Below the pieces are notes generated by a model that saw only the letters and a list, made by a program, of their open reading frames with translations, did not search any database and had not been told where the DNA came from. Of a stretch of DNA of 64,000 bases, positions 7,766 to 16,191 are shown piece after piece (position 1 is the first letter of the stretch; the number at the start of each line of letters is the position of its first letter). The stretch is from Palsa-1392 sp036490335. Its GTDB lineage: Bacteria; Verrucomicrobiota; Verrucomicrobiia; Chthoniobacterales; UBA10450. The translations under genes and the position numbers were made by a program. The stretch is from contig DASXEB010000017.1 of the NCBI GenBank assembly GCA_036490335.1, forward strand, positions 62,001-126,000, read 5' to 3'.

Positions 7766-8754
7766 ACCCGTTTACTTATTCGCGCGCGAGCGATGCGCAG
7801 ACGGCGGTGAGCGCGGTGGCGGGCAACGCGCAGGCGAAATTTCTCGGTGGCGGCACGAACCTGATCGATCTCATGAAAATGGGCGTCGAGCATCCGGCGC
7901 AACTGGTCGATATCAATCGCCTCGATCTCGCGAAGGTGGAGCAGTTGCCTGGCGGCGGCGGCGTCCGCATCGGCGCGCTCGTGCGCAATTCCGATCTGGC
8001 CGAGCATCCGCTTATCACCAAAAATTATCCGGTCTTGAGCGAGGCGCTCCTTTCCGGCGCGAGCCCGCAATTGCGCAATCTCGCCACGACCGCAGGCAAT
8101 CTGCTGCAACGCACGCGCTGCTATTATTTCTACGATCCGGCTTTTCCGATGTGCAACAAACGCGCGCCCGGGAGCGGTTGCGGCGCGCTCGAAGGGTACA
8201 ATCGCATCCACGCCATCCTCGGCCAGAGCGAGCAGTGCATCGCGACTCATCCGAGCGACATGTGCGTCGCGATGGCCGCGCTCGATGCGGTCGTGCGCGT
8301 GCAGGGTCCGCAGGGTGAGCGCACGATCCCGTTCGCCGATTTTCACCGGCTGCCTGGCAACACGCCGAACGTCGACACCAATCTTCAGCCTAACGAACTC
8401 ATCACCGCGGTCGATCTGCCCGCGCTGCCTTTCGCGAAGCGCTCGCATTATTTGAAAGTGCGCGACCGCGCGAGCTACGCCTTCGCGCTTGTCAGCGTGG
8501 CGGCGGCTCTGGAAATGGATGGCGGAAAGATCAAGTCCGCCCGCGTCGCACTCGGCGGCGTGGCCATGAAACCGTGGCGCGCGAGCAAAGCGGAAGCCGC
8601 CCTCGCGGGAAAATCGCCTAACGAACAAACCTTCCGCGCCGCGGCCGAGGCCGAGCTGGCCGCCGCGAAGGGTTACAAATACAACTCCTTTAAAATCGAG
8701 CTGGCCAAGCGCGCCATCACCCGTGCGCTGAGCACAGTCGCAAAAATGGCGTGA
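7762..8754 (+). CDS. paoB: Molybdenum hydroxylase FAD-binding subunit (PaoB-like)
   Basis: A 330-residue FAD subunit. The GTG at 7762 gives the family N-terminus MNPFTYSRA and overlaps the upstream stop; GGGTNLIDLMK near residue 33 is the FAD pyrophosphate loop, and LRNLATTAGNL is typical. A segment with RTRCYYFYDPAFPMCNKR, GSGCGALEG and a later cysteine (SEQCIATHPSDMC) provides the extra [4Fe-4S] cluster found in PaoB and 4-hydroxybenzoyl-CoA reductase but not in eukaryotic xanthine dehydrogenase. The subunit hands electrons to an external acceptor. It is co-transcribed with the 2Fe-2S and molybdenum subunits. Confidence 0.9.
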   Translation: MNPFTYSRASDAQTAVSAVAGNAQAKFLGGGTNLIDLMKMGVEHPAQLVDINRLDLAKVEQLPGGGGVRIGALVRNSDLAEHPLITKNYPVLSEALLSGASPQLRNLATTAGNLLQRTRCYYFYDPAFPMCNKRAPGSGCGALEGYNRIHAILGQSEQCIATHPSDMCVAMAALDAVVRVQGPQGERTIPFADFHRLPGNTPNVDTNLQPNELITAVDLPALPFAKRSHYLKVRDRASYAFALVSVAAALEMDGGKIKSARVALGGVAMKPWRASKAEAALAGKSPNEQTFRAAAEAELAAAKGYKYNSFKIELAKRAITRALSTVAKMA

Positions 8755-8764
8755 TGACCGCGCA

Positions 8765-8806
8765 GTGCCGAACGCGATTTTTCATGCGACCGGCAAATTG
8801 ATTTGA
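8765..8806 (+). pseudogene. Relic of a second molybdenum-subunit C-terminus
   Basis: In the short gap between the FAD and molybdenum genes, a 14-codon stretch reads VPNAIFHATGKLI and stops. The intact molybdenum subunit downstream ends NAVYHATGK, then RVRDLPITPD, then KLI and stop. The relic matches with the ten central residues missing, and the DNA shares CATGCGACCGGCAAA and AAATTGATTT with the intact end. It is best explained as the remnant of a deleted duplicate of the large-subunit gene. Confidence 0.65.
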
Positions 8807-8808
8807 TT

Positions 8809-11049
8809 ATGGCGAACACAAGCATTCTCGGGCCGGCCAGAAACCGCGTGGACGGTCCGCTCAAAGTCACCGGCCACGCAAAATACGCGGTCGAGTTCGA
8901 CGTCACGCGCTGCGCGCATGCGTGGCCGGTCGTGAGCAACATCGCGAAAGGCACGATCACCTCGATCGACACGCGCGCGGCCGGGTCGGCGCCTGGAGTG
9001 CTCAAAATTTTGACGCACGAAAATGCGCCGCAACCAAAGGAAGCTTCCGGCGGCGGCGGCGCGGCGCGCGCGGAAGGCATTCGCATCGAGGAGCGAAATC
9101 CGCTGAGCGACAACAAGGTTTATTACGCCGGGCAATATGTCGCGCTCGTCGTCGCGCAGACGATCGAGCAGGCGCAATATGCGGCCTCGTTAGTCCGGGT
9201 AAATTACGCGCCGGAAAATCCCGTCCTAACAATGGACGCGGCGGAAAAGGAAGCGAAAAAGCCGAAAAAAAATCAGGGCGAAAACGTGCAGCCGAAAAAA
9301 GGCGACGCCGATGCCGCGCTGAAAAATCCGGAGTTCGTCAAGATCGAGCAGACCTACTTCACGCCGACGGAAACACATAATCCGATCGAGATGTCGGGCA
9401 CGATCGCGGCCTGGGACGGCGATGACAAATTGACGGTCTGGAACGCGACCCAATTCGTCAAAGGCGTGCAGAGCATTCTTGCTCGCACTTACCATCTCGA
9501 TCTCGAAAACGTGCATGTGATTTGCCCGTTTGTCGGCGGCGCGTTCGGCTGCAAAGGCGCGGTCTGGCCGCATGAATTGCTCGCCACCATGGCGGCGAAA
9601 GTCGTCGGCGTTCCGGTGAAATTTCACGTCCCGCGGAAGGAGATGTTCACTACCACGGGACATCGCACGCCGACCCGTCAGACGGTCGCGCTCGCCGCGA
9701 CGAAGGACGGCAAGCTGCAGGCGATGCGGCATGTGAGCGAGACGCTCACGTCGCCCGTGGCCGATTGGACCGAGTCGTGCGGCGCGCGCTCGACCGCGGT
9801 CATGTACGCGAGCCCCAACATCGGCATCGACGAAATCGTTTACCCGCTCAACATCGCGTCGCCGACCTTCATGCGCGCGCCGGGCGAATGTCCGGGCACC
9901 TACGCGCTCGAATGCGCGATGGACGAGCTCGCCATCGCCTTGAAGATGGATCCGGTGCAACTCCGCCTAACGAACTATGCCGACAAACATCCGCTGAAGG
10001 ACGTTCCATTCAGCGCCAAACATTTGAAGGAAGCGTATTCGTTAGGCGCGGAAAAGTTCGGCTGGTCGAAACGCAATCCGCAGCCCGGCTCAATGCGCGA
10101 CGGCGACCTGCTCGTCGGCTGGGGCATGGCGACCTGCACTTATCCGGCGCACAAAATGGCCGCGGCCGCGAAGGCGACGTTGCGCGGCGACGGCAGCGCG
10201 CTCGTGCAATGCGCGACCCACGATCTCGGCACCGGCGCCTACACCGCCTTCACGCAAATTTCCTCCGAGCAGCTCGGCGTGCCGTTTGAAAAAGTGACCT
10301 TCCAGCTCGGCAACTCCGATTATCCGTTCGGCCCCGTCGCCGGCGGCTCCAACTCCACCGGCACCGTCGGCACCGCGATCCACGAAGTCGCGCAGCTCCT
10401 TCATCAATCGTTAGGCCAGCTCGCCATCAACGATCAGCAATCGTCGCTTCACGGCGCGAAAATCGAAGACATCGTCATGACCGAGCCCGGCCGCATCGGA
10501 CTGAAAAATGATCACGCGAAATCGGACAGCTTCACCGCCATTTTGAAACGCGCGGGCAAAAACGAGCTCTCAGTCGAGAGCAAACTCGAAGAGCCCGAAC
10601 AAAACAAAAAGGCCGCGTTCCAGTCCTGGGGCGCGCATTTTTGCGAAGTGAAAATCGACCCGCTTCTCCCGCGCGTGCAGGTCTCGCGCGTCGTGACCGT
10701 GATCAATTGCGGCCGCGTCGTGACCTACAAACCGGCGCGCAGCCAGATTCTCGGCGGCGTTGTCATGGGCATCGGCATGGCCTTGACCGAAGCGACCGAA
10801 TACGACGACAAAACCGGCCTGCCGGTGAATCCAAATCTGGCCGAATATCACGTCGCGACCAACGCCGACGCGCCCGAGATTGAAGTGCATTTTGTCGGCG
10901 AACCGGACTTCGCCTTCAACCCCATCGGCGCCCGCGGCATTGGCGAAATCGGCGTCACCGGCATCGCCGCCGCGATCGCGAACGCGGTTTACCATGCGAC
11001 CGGCAAACGCGTGCGCGACCTGCCGATCACGCCCGACAAATTGATTTAA
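8809..11049 (+). CDS. paoC: Molybdenum hydroxylase molybdopterin-binding large subunit (PaoC-like)
   Basis: A 746-residue catalytic subunit of the xanthine dehydrogenase/aldehyde oxidase family. N-terminal a/b hammerhead domain (RVDGPLKVTGHAKYA), then molybdenum-cofactor domains with VGGAFGCKG, the MRAPGE segment, TGTVGTA, and the C-terminal GARGIGEIGVTG whose Glu is the catalytic base. It has no signal peptide of its own, so it would be co-exported with the Tat-bearing small subunit. I chose the ATG at 8809; a TTG two codons upstream is possible. A lysine-rich insert (KKPKKNQGENVQPKKG, near residue 150) is unusual for the family. The stop abuts the next ATG. Confidence 0.9.
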   Translation: MANTSILGPARNRVDGPLKVTGHAKYAVEFDVTRCAHAWPVVSNIAKGTITSIDTRAAGSAPGVLKILTHENAPQPKEASGGGGAARAEGIRIEERNPLSDNKVYYAGQYVALVVAQTIEQAQYAASLVRVNYAPENPVLTMDAAEKEAKKPKKNQGENVQPKKGDADAALKNPEFVKIEQTYFTPTETHNPIEMSGTIAAWDGDDKLTVWNATQFVKGVQSILARTYHLDLENVHVICPFVGGAFGCKGAVWPHELLATMAAKVVGVPVKFHVPRKEMFTTTGHRTPTRQTVALAATKDGKLQAMRHVSETLTSPVADWTESCGARSTAVMYASPNIGIDEIVYPLNIASPTFMRAPGECPGTYALECAMDELAIALKMDPVQLRLTNYADKHPLKDVPFSAKHLKEAYSLGAEKFGWSKRNPQPGSMRDGDLLVGWGMATCTYPAHKMAAAAKATLRGDGSALVQCATHDLGTGAYTAFTQISSEQLGVPFEKVTFQLGNSDYPFGPVAGGSNSTGTVGTAIHEVAQLLHQSLGQLAINDQQSSLHGAKIEDIVMTEPGRIGLKNDHAKSDSFTAILKRAGKNELSVESKLEEPEQNKKAAFQSWGAHFCEVKIDPLLPRVQVSRVVTVINCGRVVTYKPARSQILGGVVMGIGMALTEATEYDDKTGLPVNPNLAEYHVATNADAPEIEVHFVGEPDFAFNPIGARGIGEIGVTGIAAAIANAVYHATGKRVRDLPITPDKLI

Positions 11050-11952
11050 ATGAGCCGGGAAATTCGCGAGATCATCGCCGCGTTCGAGCGGCGGCCTAAC
11101 GAACCTCTCGCGCTGGCCACACTCGTGAGGGCGCGCGGCTCCAGCTATCGCCGGCCCGGCGCGCGCATGCTCGTCACCCGGGACGGCCTCACGATCGGTG
11201 CACTAAGCGGCGGCTGTCTCGAAGAAGAAGTGGCCGCGCGCGCGCAGGAGGTGATCGCAACCGGCGGACCGATCTTGCTCAACTTCGACACGCGGCTGCG
11301 CTACGGCTGCAACGGCGCGATCGAAATTTTTGTCGAACGCGTCGCGCGGGAATTTCTCGCCGGAATTGCCGACGCGATATGCGCGCGGCGCAGTTGTTGC
11401 GCGGCGACAATTTTTACCGACGAGTATTCGTTAGGCAGCCGGCTGATTGCGCAGCCTAACGAACTCGAAATGGAGGCCTTCGTGCAAACCATTCTGCCTC
11501 CGTTGCGCCTGATCTCGATTGGCGAAGGTCCGGAGAGCGCGGCGCTACGCGGGTTCGGTCAAACGCTGGGCTGGGAAATTATCGAAACGGACGATGCCTC
11601 GACTTTGTCTGACGAATTCGATTCCTGGACGGCGGTAATCGTGAAAACGCACAACTACGGCCGCGATTTCGCAGCTTTGCACAAACTGCTCCCGCTCGGC
11701 CTGCGTTATGTCGCGCTGATCGGTCCGCGGCGGCGCCGCGATCAGCTTTTGCACGCGCTGGCTGACGCCGGAGTCGAAACGCGCTCGGAATTTTTCGCGC
11801 CCGCCGGGCTCGATCTCGGCGCGGAGACGCCGGAAGAAATCGCGCTCGCGTTGGTCGCGGAAATCCAGGCGATTTTTGCCGGCGCGCCGGGCGAATTTCT
11901 GCGCGAACGCGACGCGCCGATCCATCTCGTGCGCGAGCTCGCGGTCGCGTGA
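11050..11952 (+). CDS. xdhC: XdhC/CoxI-family molybdenum cofactor insertion protein
   Basis: A 300-residue XdhC-type chaperone. N-terminal XdhC/CoxI domain (LATLVRARGSSYRRPGARMLV, then GALSGGCLEEEV) and C-terminal Rossmann domain (RLISIGEGPES, ALIGPRRRRDQ). These proteins bind sulfurated molybdenum cofactor and load it into the cognate hydroxylase (PaoD in E. coli). It starts directly after the large-subunit stop and overlaps the next gene in GTGA, so it belongs to the operon. It carries three nonamer copies, giving RPNE, SLGS and QPNE. Confidence 0.88.
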   Translation: MSREIREIIAAFERRPNEPLALATLVRARGSSYRRPGARMLVTRDGLTIGALSGGCLEEEVAARAQEVIATGGPILLNFDTRLRYGCNGAIEIFVERVAREFLAGIADAICARRSCCAATIFTDEYSLGSRLIAQPNELEMEAFVQTILPPLRLISIGEGPESAALRGFGQTLGWEIIETDDASTLSDEFDSWTAVIVKTHNYGRDFAALHKLLPLGLRYVALIGPRRRRDQLLHALADAGVETRSEFFAPAGLDLGAETPEEIALALVAEIQAIFAGAPGEFLRERDAPIHLVRELAVA

Positions 11953-12539
11953 GCGTCGCGGCGGTTGTTCTCGCGGCGGGCGGTTCGAGACGGCTCGGCC
12001 AGGCAAAACAGTTGTTCGTTTACGAGGGAAACACGCTCGTTAGGCGCGCGGTCGAAGCCGCGGTCGAAGCGGGTTGCGATCCGGTTGTAGTGGTCGTGGG
12101 TCGCGATGGAAAAAACGTCGCGGCGAATCTTGTTGGTACCGCGGTTGCGATTTTGCCTAACGAATCGTGGGAAACCGGCATCGGCAGTTCGATTCGAATC
12201 GGCGTGGCCAAAATCAGAGATGAAGACGCGACCTTCATCCTGACCTGCGACCAGCCGAAAGTTGGCGCGAATTTGCTCGCGGCGATAATCGAGAAACAAA
12301 TGGAAACGCAGAAGCCGATGATCGCGTGCCGCTATGCGAAGACGATTGGCGTGCCGGCACTGTTCGCGCGCGCCTGTCTCGAAAGATTGTGTTCGTTAGG
12401 CGACAGCGAAGGCGCGAAGTCGCTCTTGCTTTCCCGGCCTAACGATCTCGCGACGGTCGATTTTCCGGAGGGCGCGATCGACATCGACACGCCTGACGAT
12501 TTCGCCGCGCTCATCGGCCACCGCCAAAAAAACGTTTGA
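11949..12539 (+). CDS. mocA: MobA/MocA-like nucleotidyltransferase for molybdenum cofactor
   Basis: A 196-residue nucleotidyltransferase with the N-terminal signature VVLAAGGSRRLGQAKQL (LAAGxSxRxGxxK) and TCDQPKV for metal binding. By operon position it most likely makes molybdopterin cytosine dinucleotide (MocA), the cofactor form used by PaoABC-type enzymes, rather than the guanine form. The GTG start overlaps the XdhC stop. Its 3' end overlaps the convergent PBP gene by 29 bp. Four TCGTTAGGC-family copies lie within 590 bp, one of the densest clusters here. Confidence 0.82.
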   Translation: MSVAAVVLAAGGSRRLGQAKQLFVYEGNTLVRRAVEAAVEAGCDPVVVVVGRDGKNVAANLVGTAVAILPNESWETGIGSSIRIGVAKIRDEDATFILTCDQPKVGANLLAAIIEKQMETQKPMIACRYAKTIGVPALFARACLERLCSLGDSEGAKSLLLSRPNDLATVDFPEGAIDIDTPDDFAALIGHRQKNV

Positions 12540-14694
12540 ACGATTCGATGATGCTGCGCGGGGCCTGCTGCACCTTGCGGCCGATTTGTTCGACGCGCTG
12601 GCCGAGCATGGTCGGGCTGCCGCCATGGACCTGGCAGTAGCCGCGCGGGACGCGGTCGACCGGAAGATCGATGTCGTAAGCGGTGCCGGCGGCGATGCAG
12701 CCGCTGGTCGCGAGCGCGTTTGAAATCGAGCAAACGGTGACGTGCTGCATCGCGACGGTCGGCTGCAATGGTTCGGCGGGATAACGTTGCGAGGCTTTGT
12801 TCATCACCTGCGTCCAGACCGGGAGCGCGAGCGCGGCGCCGTAACCGCGCGGAATGATCGTGGTCGGACGATCGAAGCCGACCCAGACGCCGCAGGTCAT
12901 CGAGCTGGTGAAACCGAGGAACCACGCGTCCTTGAAATCGTTCGTCGTGCCGGTTTTTCCGGCGGCGGGCAAATCGAAGCCTAACGAACGCGAGCTCGCG
13001 GCCGTTCCCTGCGTCATGACTTTTTCCATCAGCGTCGTCGTCATCCAGGCGGCGCCAGGATCGAGCGCGGGCAGGCTGACATGCGCCGCGCGATAAATCG
13101 GTTTGTGATCGGGATCGTCGATCCGCTCGATGATGTAGGCCTGTTTGCGAACGCCGGCGTTTGGAAAAACCGTGTAGGCCGCGGTGAGATCTTTCAGATC
13201 GGTCTCGAATGAGCCGATGTAAATCGCCGCGCCGTGCGGAATGTTTGTGCCGAGGCCGAGCGTGGTCGCGACGCGTTGCGTGTCGTCGAGGCCGGCGAAT
13301 TCGCCGACACGGACGCTCATCGTGTTGCGCGAGTTGATCAGGCCGTATGACGCGGGCCGAATGCCGCCGTATCGCCCGTCGGAGTTGGCCGGCGACCAGT
13401 TGCCCGCGCCCTGAATTTCGCCCGGCTGAATCGGTCCGTCGCTGATCGCGGCGCCGGGCAGCAGGCCATGCATGAACGCGAGTGTGTAAACGAACGGCTT
13501 GAACGACGAGCCGATCTGGCGATTCGCCGGCGGGAGTGCGCGATTGAATTTGCTCTGCGCGTAATCCCGGCCGCCGACGAGCGCACGGATGCCGCCGCTC
13601 GCGTTATCGATCGCGACGAGCGCGCCTTCGAGGTACGGCATCGAGTTGTCTTCCTCGTCAGGCGCGGGGTGGTATTGCGATTTGAGGGGGTGATTGAATC
13701 CCGGCAGGTGCTCGATTTTTGTCAGTTGCCGATCGACCGCGTCGGTCGCGGCGCGCTGCACGAGCGGGTCGAGCGTGGTGTAAATGAAGAGACCGCCGTT
13801 ATCGATCTGGTCGGGCGTGAGGAGCAAATTCAAATCGCGCTGGACCGCGTCCATCGCGTAATTTTCCTGGATCAGAGTGAGGCGGCGCGGATGGGAATTG
13901 AGTTTTTCGCGTTTCGCCTGCGCGTCCTGCGCAGCGGAAATTTTTTTCAAATCGCGCATGCGATCGAGGACGGTGTCGCGCTGCGCGAGCGCGCCCGCGG
14001 GATTTTTCAGCGGCGAAAAACGATTCGGGCTGCGGATCAAGCCGGCGAGAATCGCCGACTCGGAAAGATCGAGCCGCGACGCGTCTTTGCCGAAGTAAGC
14101 CTGCGAGGCCGTCTCGATCCCGTAACAGCCGCTCCCGAAATAAATCCGGTTCACATACAGCTCGAGAATTTCATCCTTCGTCAGGTTGCGCTCGATCCGC
14201 ATCGCGACCATCGCCTCGAGCAATTTCCGGCTGAGATTGCGGCCGCCGAGCGGCAGACTATTACGCGCGAGCTGTTGCGTAATACTGCTCGCGCCTTCCT
14301 TGGCCGAGCCGCTCGCGATGTCGCGAAAAAGCGCGCGCGCGATCCCGCGCCAGTCGATCCCGCCGTGCTCGTAAAAGCGCGTGTCCTCGCGCGCGAGCAG
14401 CGCCTTGAGGAAAAGCGGCGAGACTTCCTTGAGCGAAACTTTCAGCCGGTTGGCGCCGGCGAGTCGGCTGTAAATTTTGCCGTCGACATCGAAAACGGTG
14501 TTCCGTTCCGGCATCGTACCGAGGCGTTTCAAATCGAAGGTCTGCGCCCAGACGGCGTAAATCGAGAGCGTGACCGCAATCCCGATCGCGGGAAGGCCGA
14601 TGAAAATGAGCGCGAGGAGCCAGCGGCTGACCCGTTTTCGTTTTTTGTTCGGCCGGCTTTTTTTCCGGTCGCGGACGCGCGCAAAAATTTTCAT
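12511..14694 (-). CDS. Class A penicillin-binding protein (PBP1A/1B type)
   Basis: A 727-residue bifunctional peptidoglycan synthase. Lys/Arg-rich cytoplasmic tail, one membrane segment near residues 24-50, a GT51 glycosyltransferase domain with REDTRFYEHGGIDW near residue 100 and GASSITQQLARN, and a transpeptidase domain with SSFK near 394, SRN, and KTGTTNDFKDAWF near 575. A short tail with two cysteines (CSISNALATSGC) follows the transpeptidase domain, as in several Verrucomicrobial PBPs. It polymerises and cross-links glycan strands in the periplasm. It is transcribed alone and leftward. Confidence 0.93.
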   Translation of the reverse strand: MKIFARVRDRKKSRPNKKRKRVSRWLLALIFIGLPAIGIAVTLSIYAVWAQTFDLKRLGTMPERNTVFDVDGKIYSRLAGANRLKVSLKEVSPLFLKALLAREDTRFYEHGGIDWRGIARALFRDIASGSAKEGASSITQQLARNSLPLGGRNLSRKLLEAMVAMRIERNLTKDEILELYVNRIYFGSGCYGIETASQAYFGKDASRLDLSESAILAGLIRSPNRFSPLKNPAGALAQRDTVLDRMRDLKKISAAQDAQAKREKLNSHPRRLTLIQENYAMDAVQRDLNLLLTPDQIDNGGLFIYTTLDPLVQRAATDAVDRQLTKIEHLPGFNHPLKSQYHPAPDEEDNSMPYLEGALVAIDNASGGIRALVGGRDYAQSKFNRALPPANRQIGSSFKPFVYTLAFMHGLLPGAAISDGPIQPGEIQGAGNWSPANSDGRYGGIRPASYGLINSRNTMSVRVGEFAGLDDTQRVATTLGLGTNIPHGAAIYIGSFETDLKDLTAAYTVFPNAGVRKQAYIIERIDDPDHKPIYRAAHVSLPALDPGAAWMTTTLMEKVMTQGTAASSRSLGFDLPAAGKTGTTNDFKDAWFLGFTSSMTCGVWVGFDRPTTIIPRGYGAALALPVWTQVMNKASQRYPAEPLQPTVAMQHVTVCSISNALATSGCIAAGTAYDIDLPVDRVPRGYCQVHGGSPTMLGQRVEQIGRKVQQAPRSIIESFKRFFGGGR

Positions 14695-14777
14695 GGAAGG
14701 AGAAATCGAGACGTGTCGTCAGCGCGCAGCACCGGACGAAATTACATCACAGAAACGAAAGTCGAAAAAGCGGGCGC

Positions 14778-14810
14778 AAAAAAAGACCTTCCCCAACGCG
14801 GAGAAGGTCT
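14778..14810 (-). terminator. Intrinsic terminator of the glutaredoxin gene
   Basis: On the minus strand, downstream of the stop at 14839, an 8-bp stem (AGACCTTC, 14784-14791, pairing with GAAGGTCT, 14803-14810) is followed directly by a run of seven T. This is a textbook rho-independent signal for leftward transcription. A nonamer copy lies between the stop and the hairpin at 14820. Confidence 0.8.
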
Positions 14811-14838
14811 GCAAATTTTGCCTAACGAAAAGCAGTCG

Positions 14839-15174
14839 CTAGAATTTCATCTTCACCGGCTCGCCATGCTGCTCGTTCGCGCAAGGCGCATTGATCGGCA
14901 CGCCGGCGTCGGCATCGTTAGCTGCGACCAGTTTGTGCTCGACGAGATAGCTCTCGACTTCTTCGCCGCTGACATCGGCGAGCATTTCGCCGTTGATCTC
15001 GATGCAGGGCGAAAGCGGCTGGCCGCTCTTCGATTCCATTTCCCAGCGGAAGGCCGGGTTCTGGATGATGTCCTTCTCGGTGAACGGCAGATCGTATTTC
15101 GCAAGCACGGCGCGCACGCCGCCGCTCCAGCCGCAATGCGTCTTCAGGTAAGCGGTGATTTGTGGCTTTTCCAT
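14839..15174 (-). CDS. Glutaredoxin-like protein with CGWS active site
   Basis: A 111-residue glutaredoxin fold: ITAYLKTHCGWSGG at the N-terminus (C14), PFTEKDIIQNPAF, and the glutathione-binding SPCIEINGEML...SGEEVESYL region. The active site is C-G-W-S, so the second cysteine of dithiol glutaredoxins is absent; the C-terminal tail carries one further cysteine (APC). This suggests a monothiol mechanism or a scaffold role. The ATG at 15174 is the only start that leaves the usual N-terminal strand intact. The gene is monocistronic with its own terminator. Confidence 0.8.
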   Translation of the reverse strand: MEKPQITAYLKTHCGWSGGVRAVLAKYDLPFTEKDIIQNPAFRWEMESKSGQPLSPCIEINGEMLADVSGEEVESYLVEHKLVAANDADAGVPINAPCANEQHGEPVKMKF

Positions 15175-15227
15175 GCGCGAAAGATAACACCGACGCGCGC
15201 TTCGGCCACCGATTTTCCGGCCGCGGC

Positions 15228-16100
15228 TTAGAGTTGCTCGATCTGGTAACCGTCGCGCCGGAGGAGCGCGAGGACGCCGTTCGGCCCGCCGAAATGTCCC
15301 GCGCCCGCGACGACGAAGTAAACGTGATGACTGTTCGCGTCGGCCTCGATTTTCGGAATCCAATTTCGATTGCGCAGGTCGAGCAGGCGCGTGGCAAAGG
15401 TCGGAAAATCGGCATACGCGCTTTTCATTTGCCGCTCGAGCGCGTCGGCGTCGCCGCGTCGCCAGGCCGCCAACGTCATCGCGGTCGTGGGCGAGCCTTT
15501 CTGTTGCGGGACGAAAGTTAGAAGCAACGCCGCCTCCGCTTCGCGGTCGCTCATTCCGGAAAAAACTTCGAGATGTTCGCGCGGCGTTTCCAGACCAAAG
15601 ACCGGCTTGTGATTTGCGCGCGCGCGGCGTTCGAGAAAACCTTCGATCCCGAGATCCGGCGAGAGTCCGTGGAGCTGCGGCGACTGCAAGGCCATCGCGA
15701 GATACCACGGCCGATAAATCGCAAACTTTTCTTCCGGCACTTTGAGGATCGCAAAGAAGCGGCGCAAATATTCGTAGGTCCGCGGATCGACGTGATTGCG
15801 CAGGCTGTCGCCGCGCGGATAACGCCCGAGCTTGTCCACCTTCGCGCCGAACTTTGACATCGCGACATCGTCGATCTCGAAAACAATCCGCTCCGAGGCA
15901 TCGAAGGCGCGGTTGTAAGCCGGCGGGAGCGGATAATCCGTGCTGCGCAACGCGTGCATCGAGCCGCCGAGATAAACCACGCCGCCGCTCGGGCTGGTCG
16001 CTTTCCAAACGCAACCGCGATTCTGTTCAGCCGCGGCGGCGACATGCGCGACGACAAATATCGCGAGCGCGAAACGCAGAATCTTTTGCGCGGAAAACAT
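15228..16100 (-). CDS. TraB/GumN family protein, exported
   Basis: A 290-residue protein with a signal peptide (residues 1 to about 23, ending AAAA) and the GumN/TraB pattern: VVYLGGSMHALRSTDYPLPP, ERIVFEIDD, LGIEGFLERRA, GLETPREHLEVF and the C-terminal VYFVVAGAGHFGG. The two GxxH-type motifs are those of the putative TIKI/TraB metalloprotease fold. Its substrate is unknown. It is divergent from the TPR gene across a 91-bp gap that must hold both promoters. Confidence 0.85.
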   Translation of the reverse strand: MFSAQKILRFALAIFVVAHVAAAAEQNRGCVWKATSPSGGVVYLGGSMHALRSTDYPLPPAYNRAFDASERIVFEIDDVAMSKFGAKVDKLGRYPRGDSLRNHVDPRTYEYLRRFFAILKVPEEKFAIYRPWYLAMALQSPQLHGLSPDLGIEGFLERRARANHKPVFGLETPREHLEVFSGMSDREAEAALLLTFVPQQKGSPTTAMTLAAWRRGDADALERQMKSAYADFPTFATRLLDLRNRNWIPKIEADANSHHVYFVVAGAGHFGGPNGVLALLRRDGYQIEQL

Positions 16101-16191
16101 CGTCCTTCGCTCTAGCAGCGGAGCGGCGCGCAGACAAGGCGGCCCGGAAATTTCGCTGGAAAATGCGCAATCAAACGAATAAGCCGCTGGC

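Noticed and set aside
13468..15231. A 587-codon open frame on the plus strand, opposite the PBP gene
   Set aside because: It is antisense to a well-supported PBP, has an Arg/Glu-rich composition typical of reverse frames in GC-rich DNA, and has no recognisable domain.
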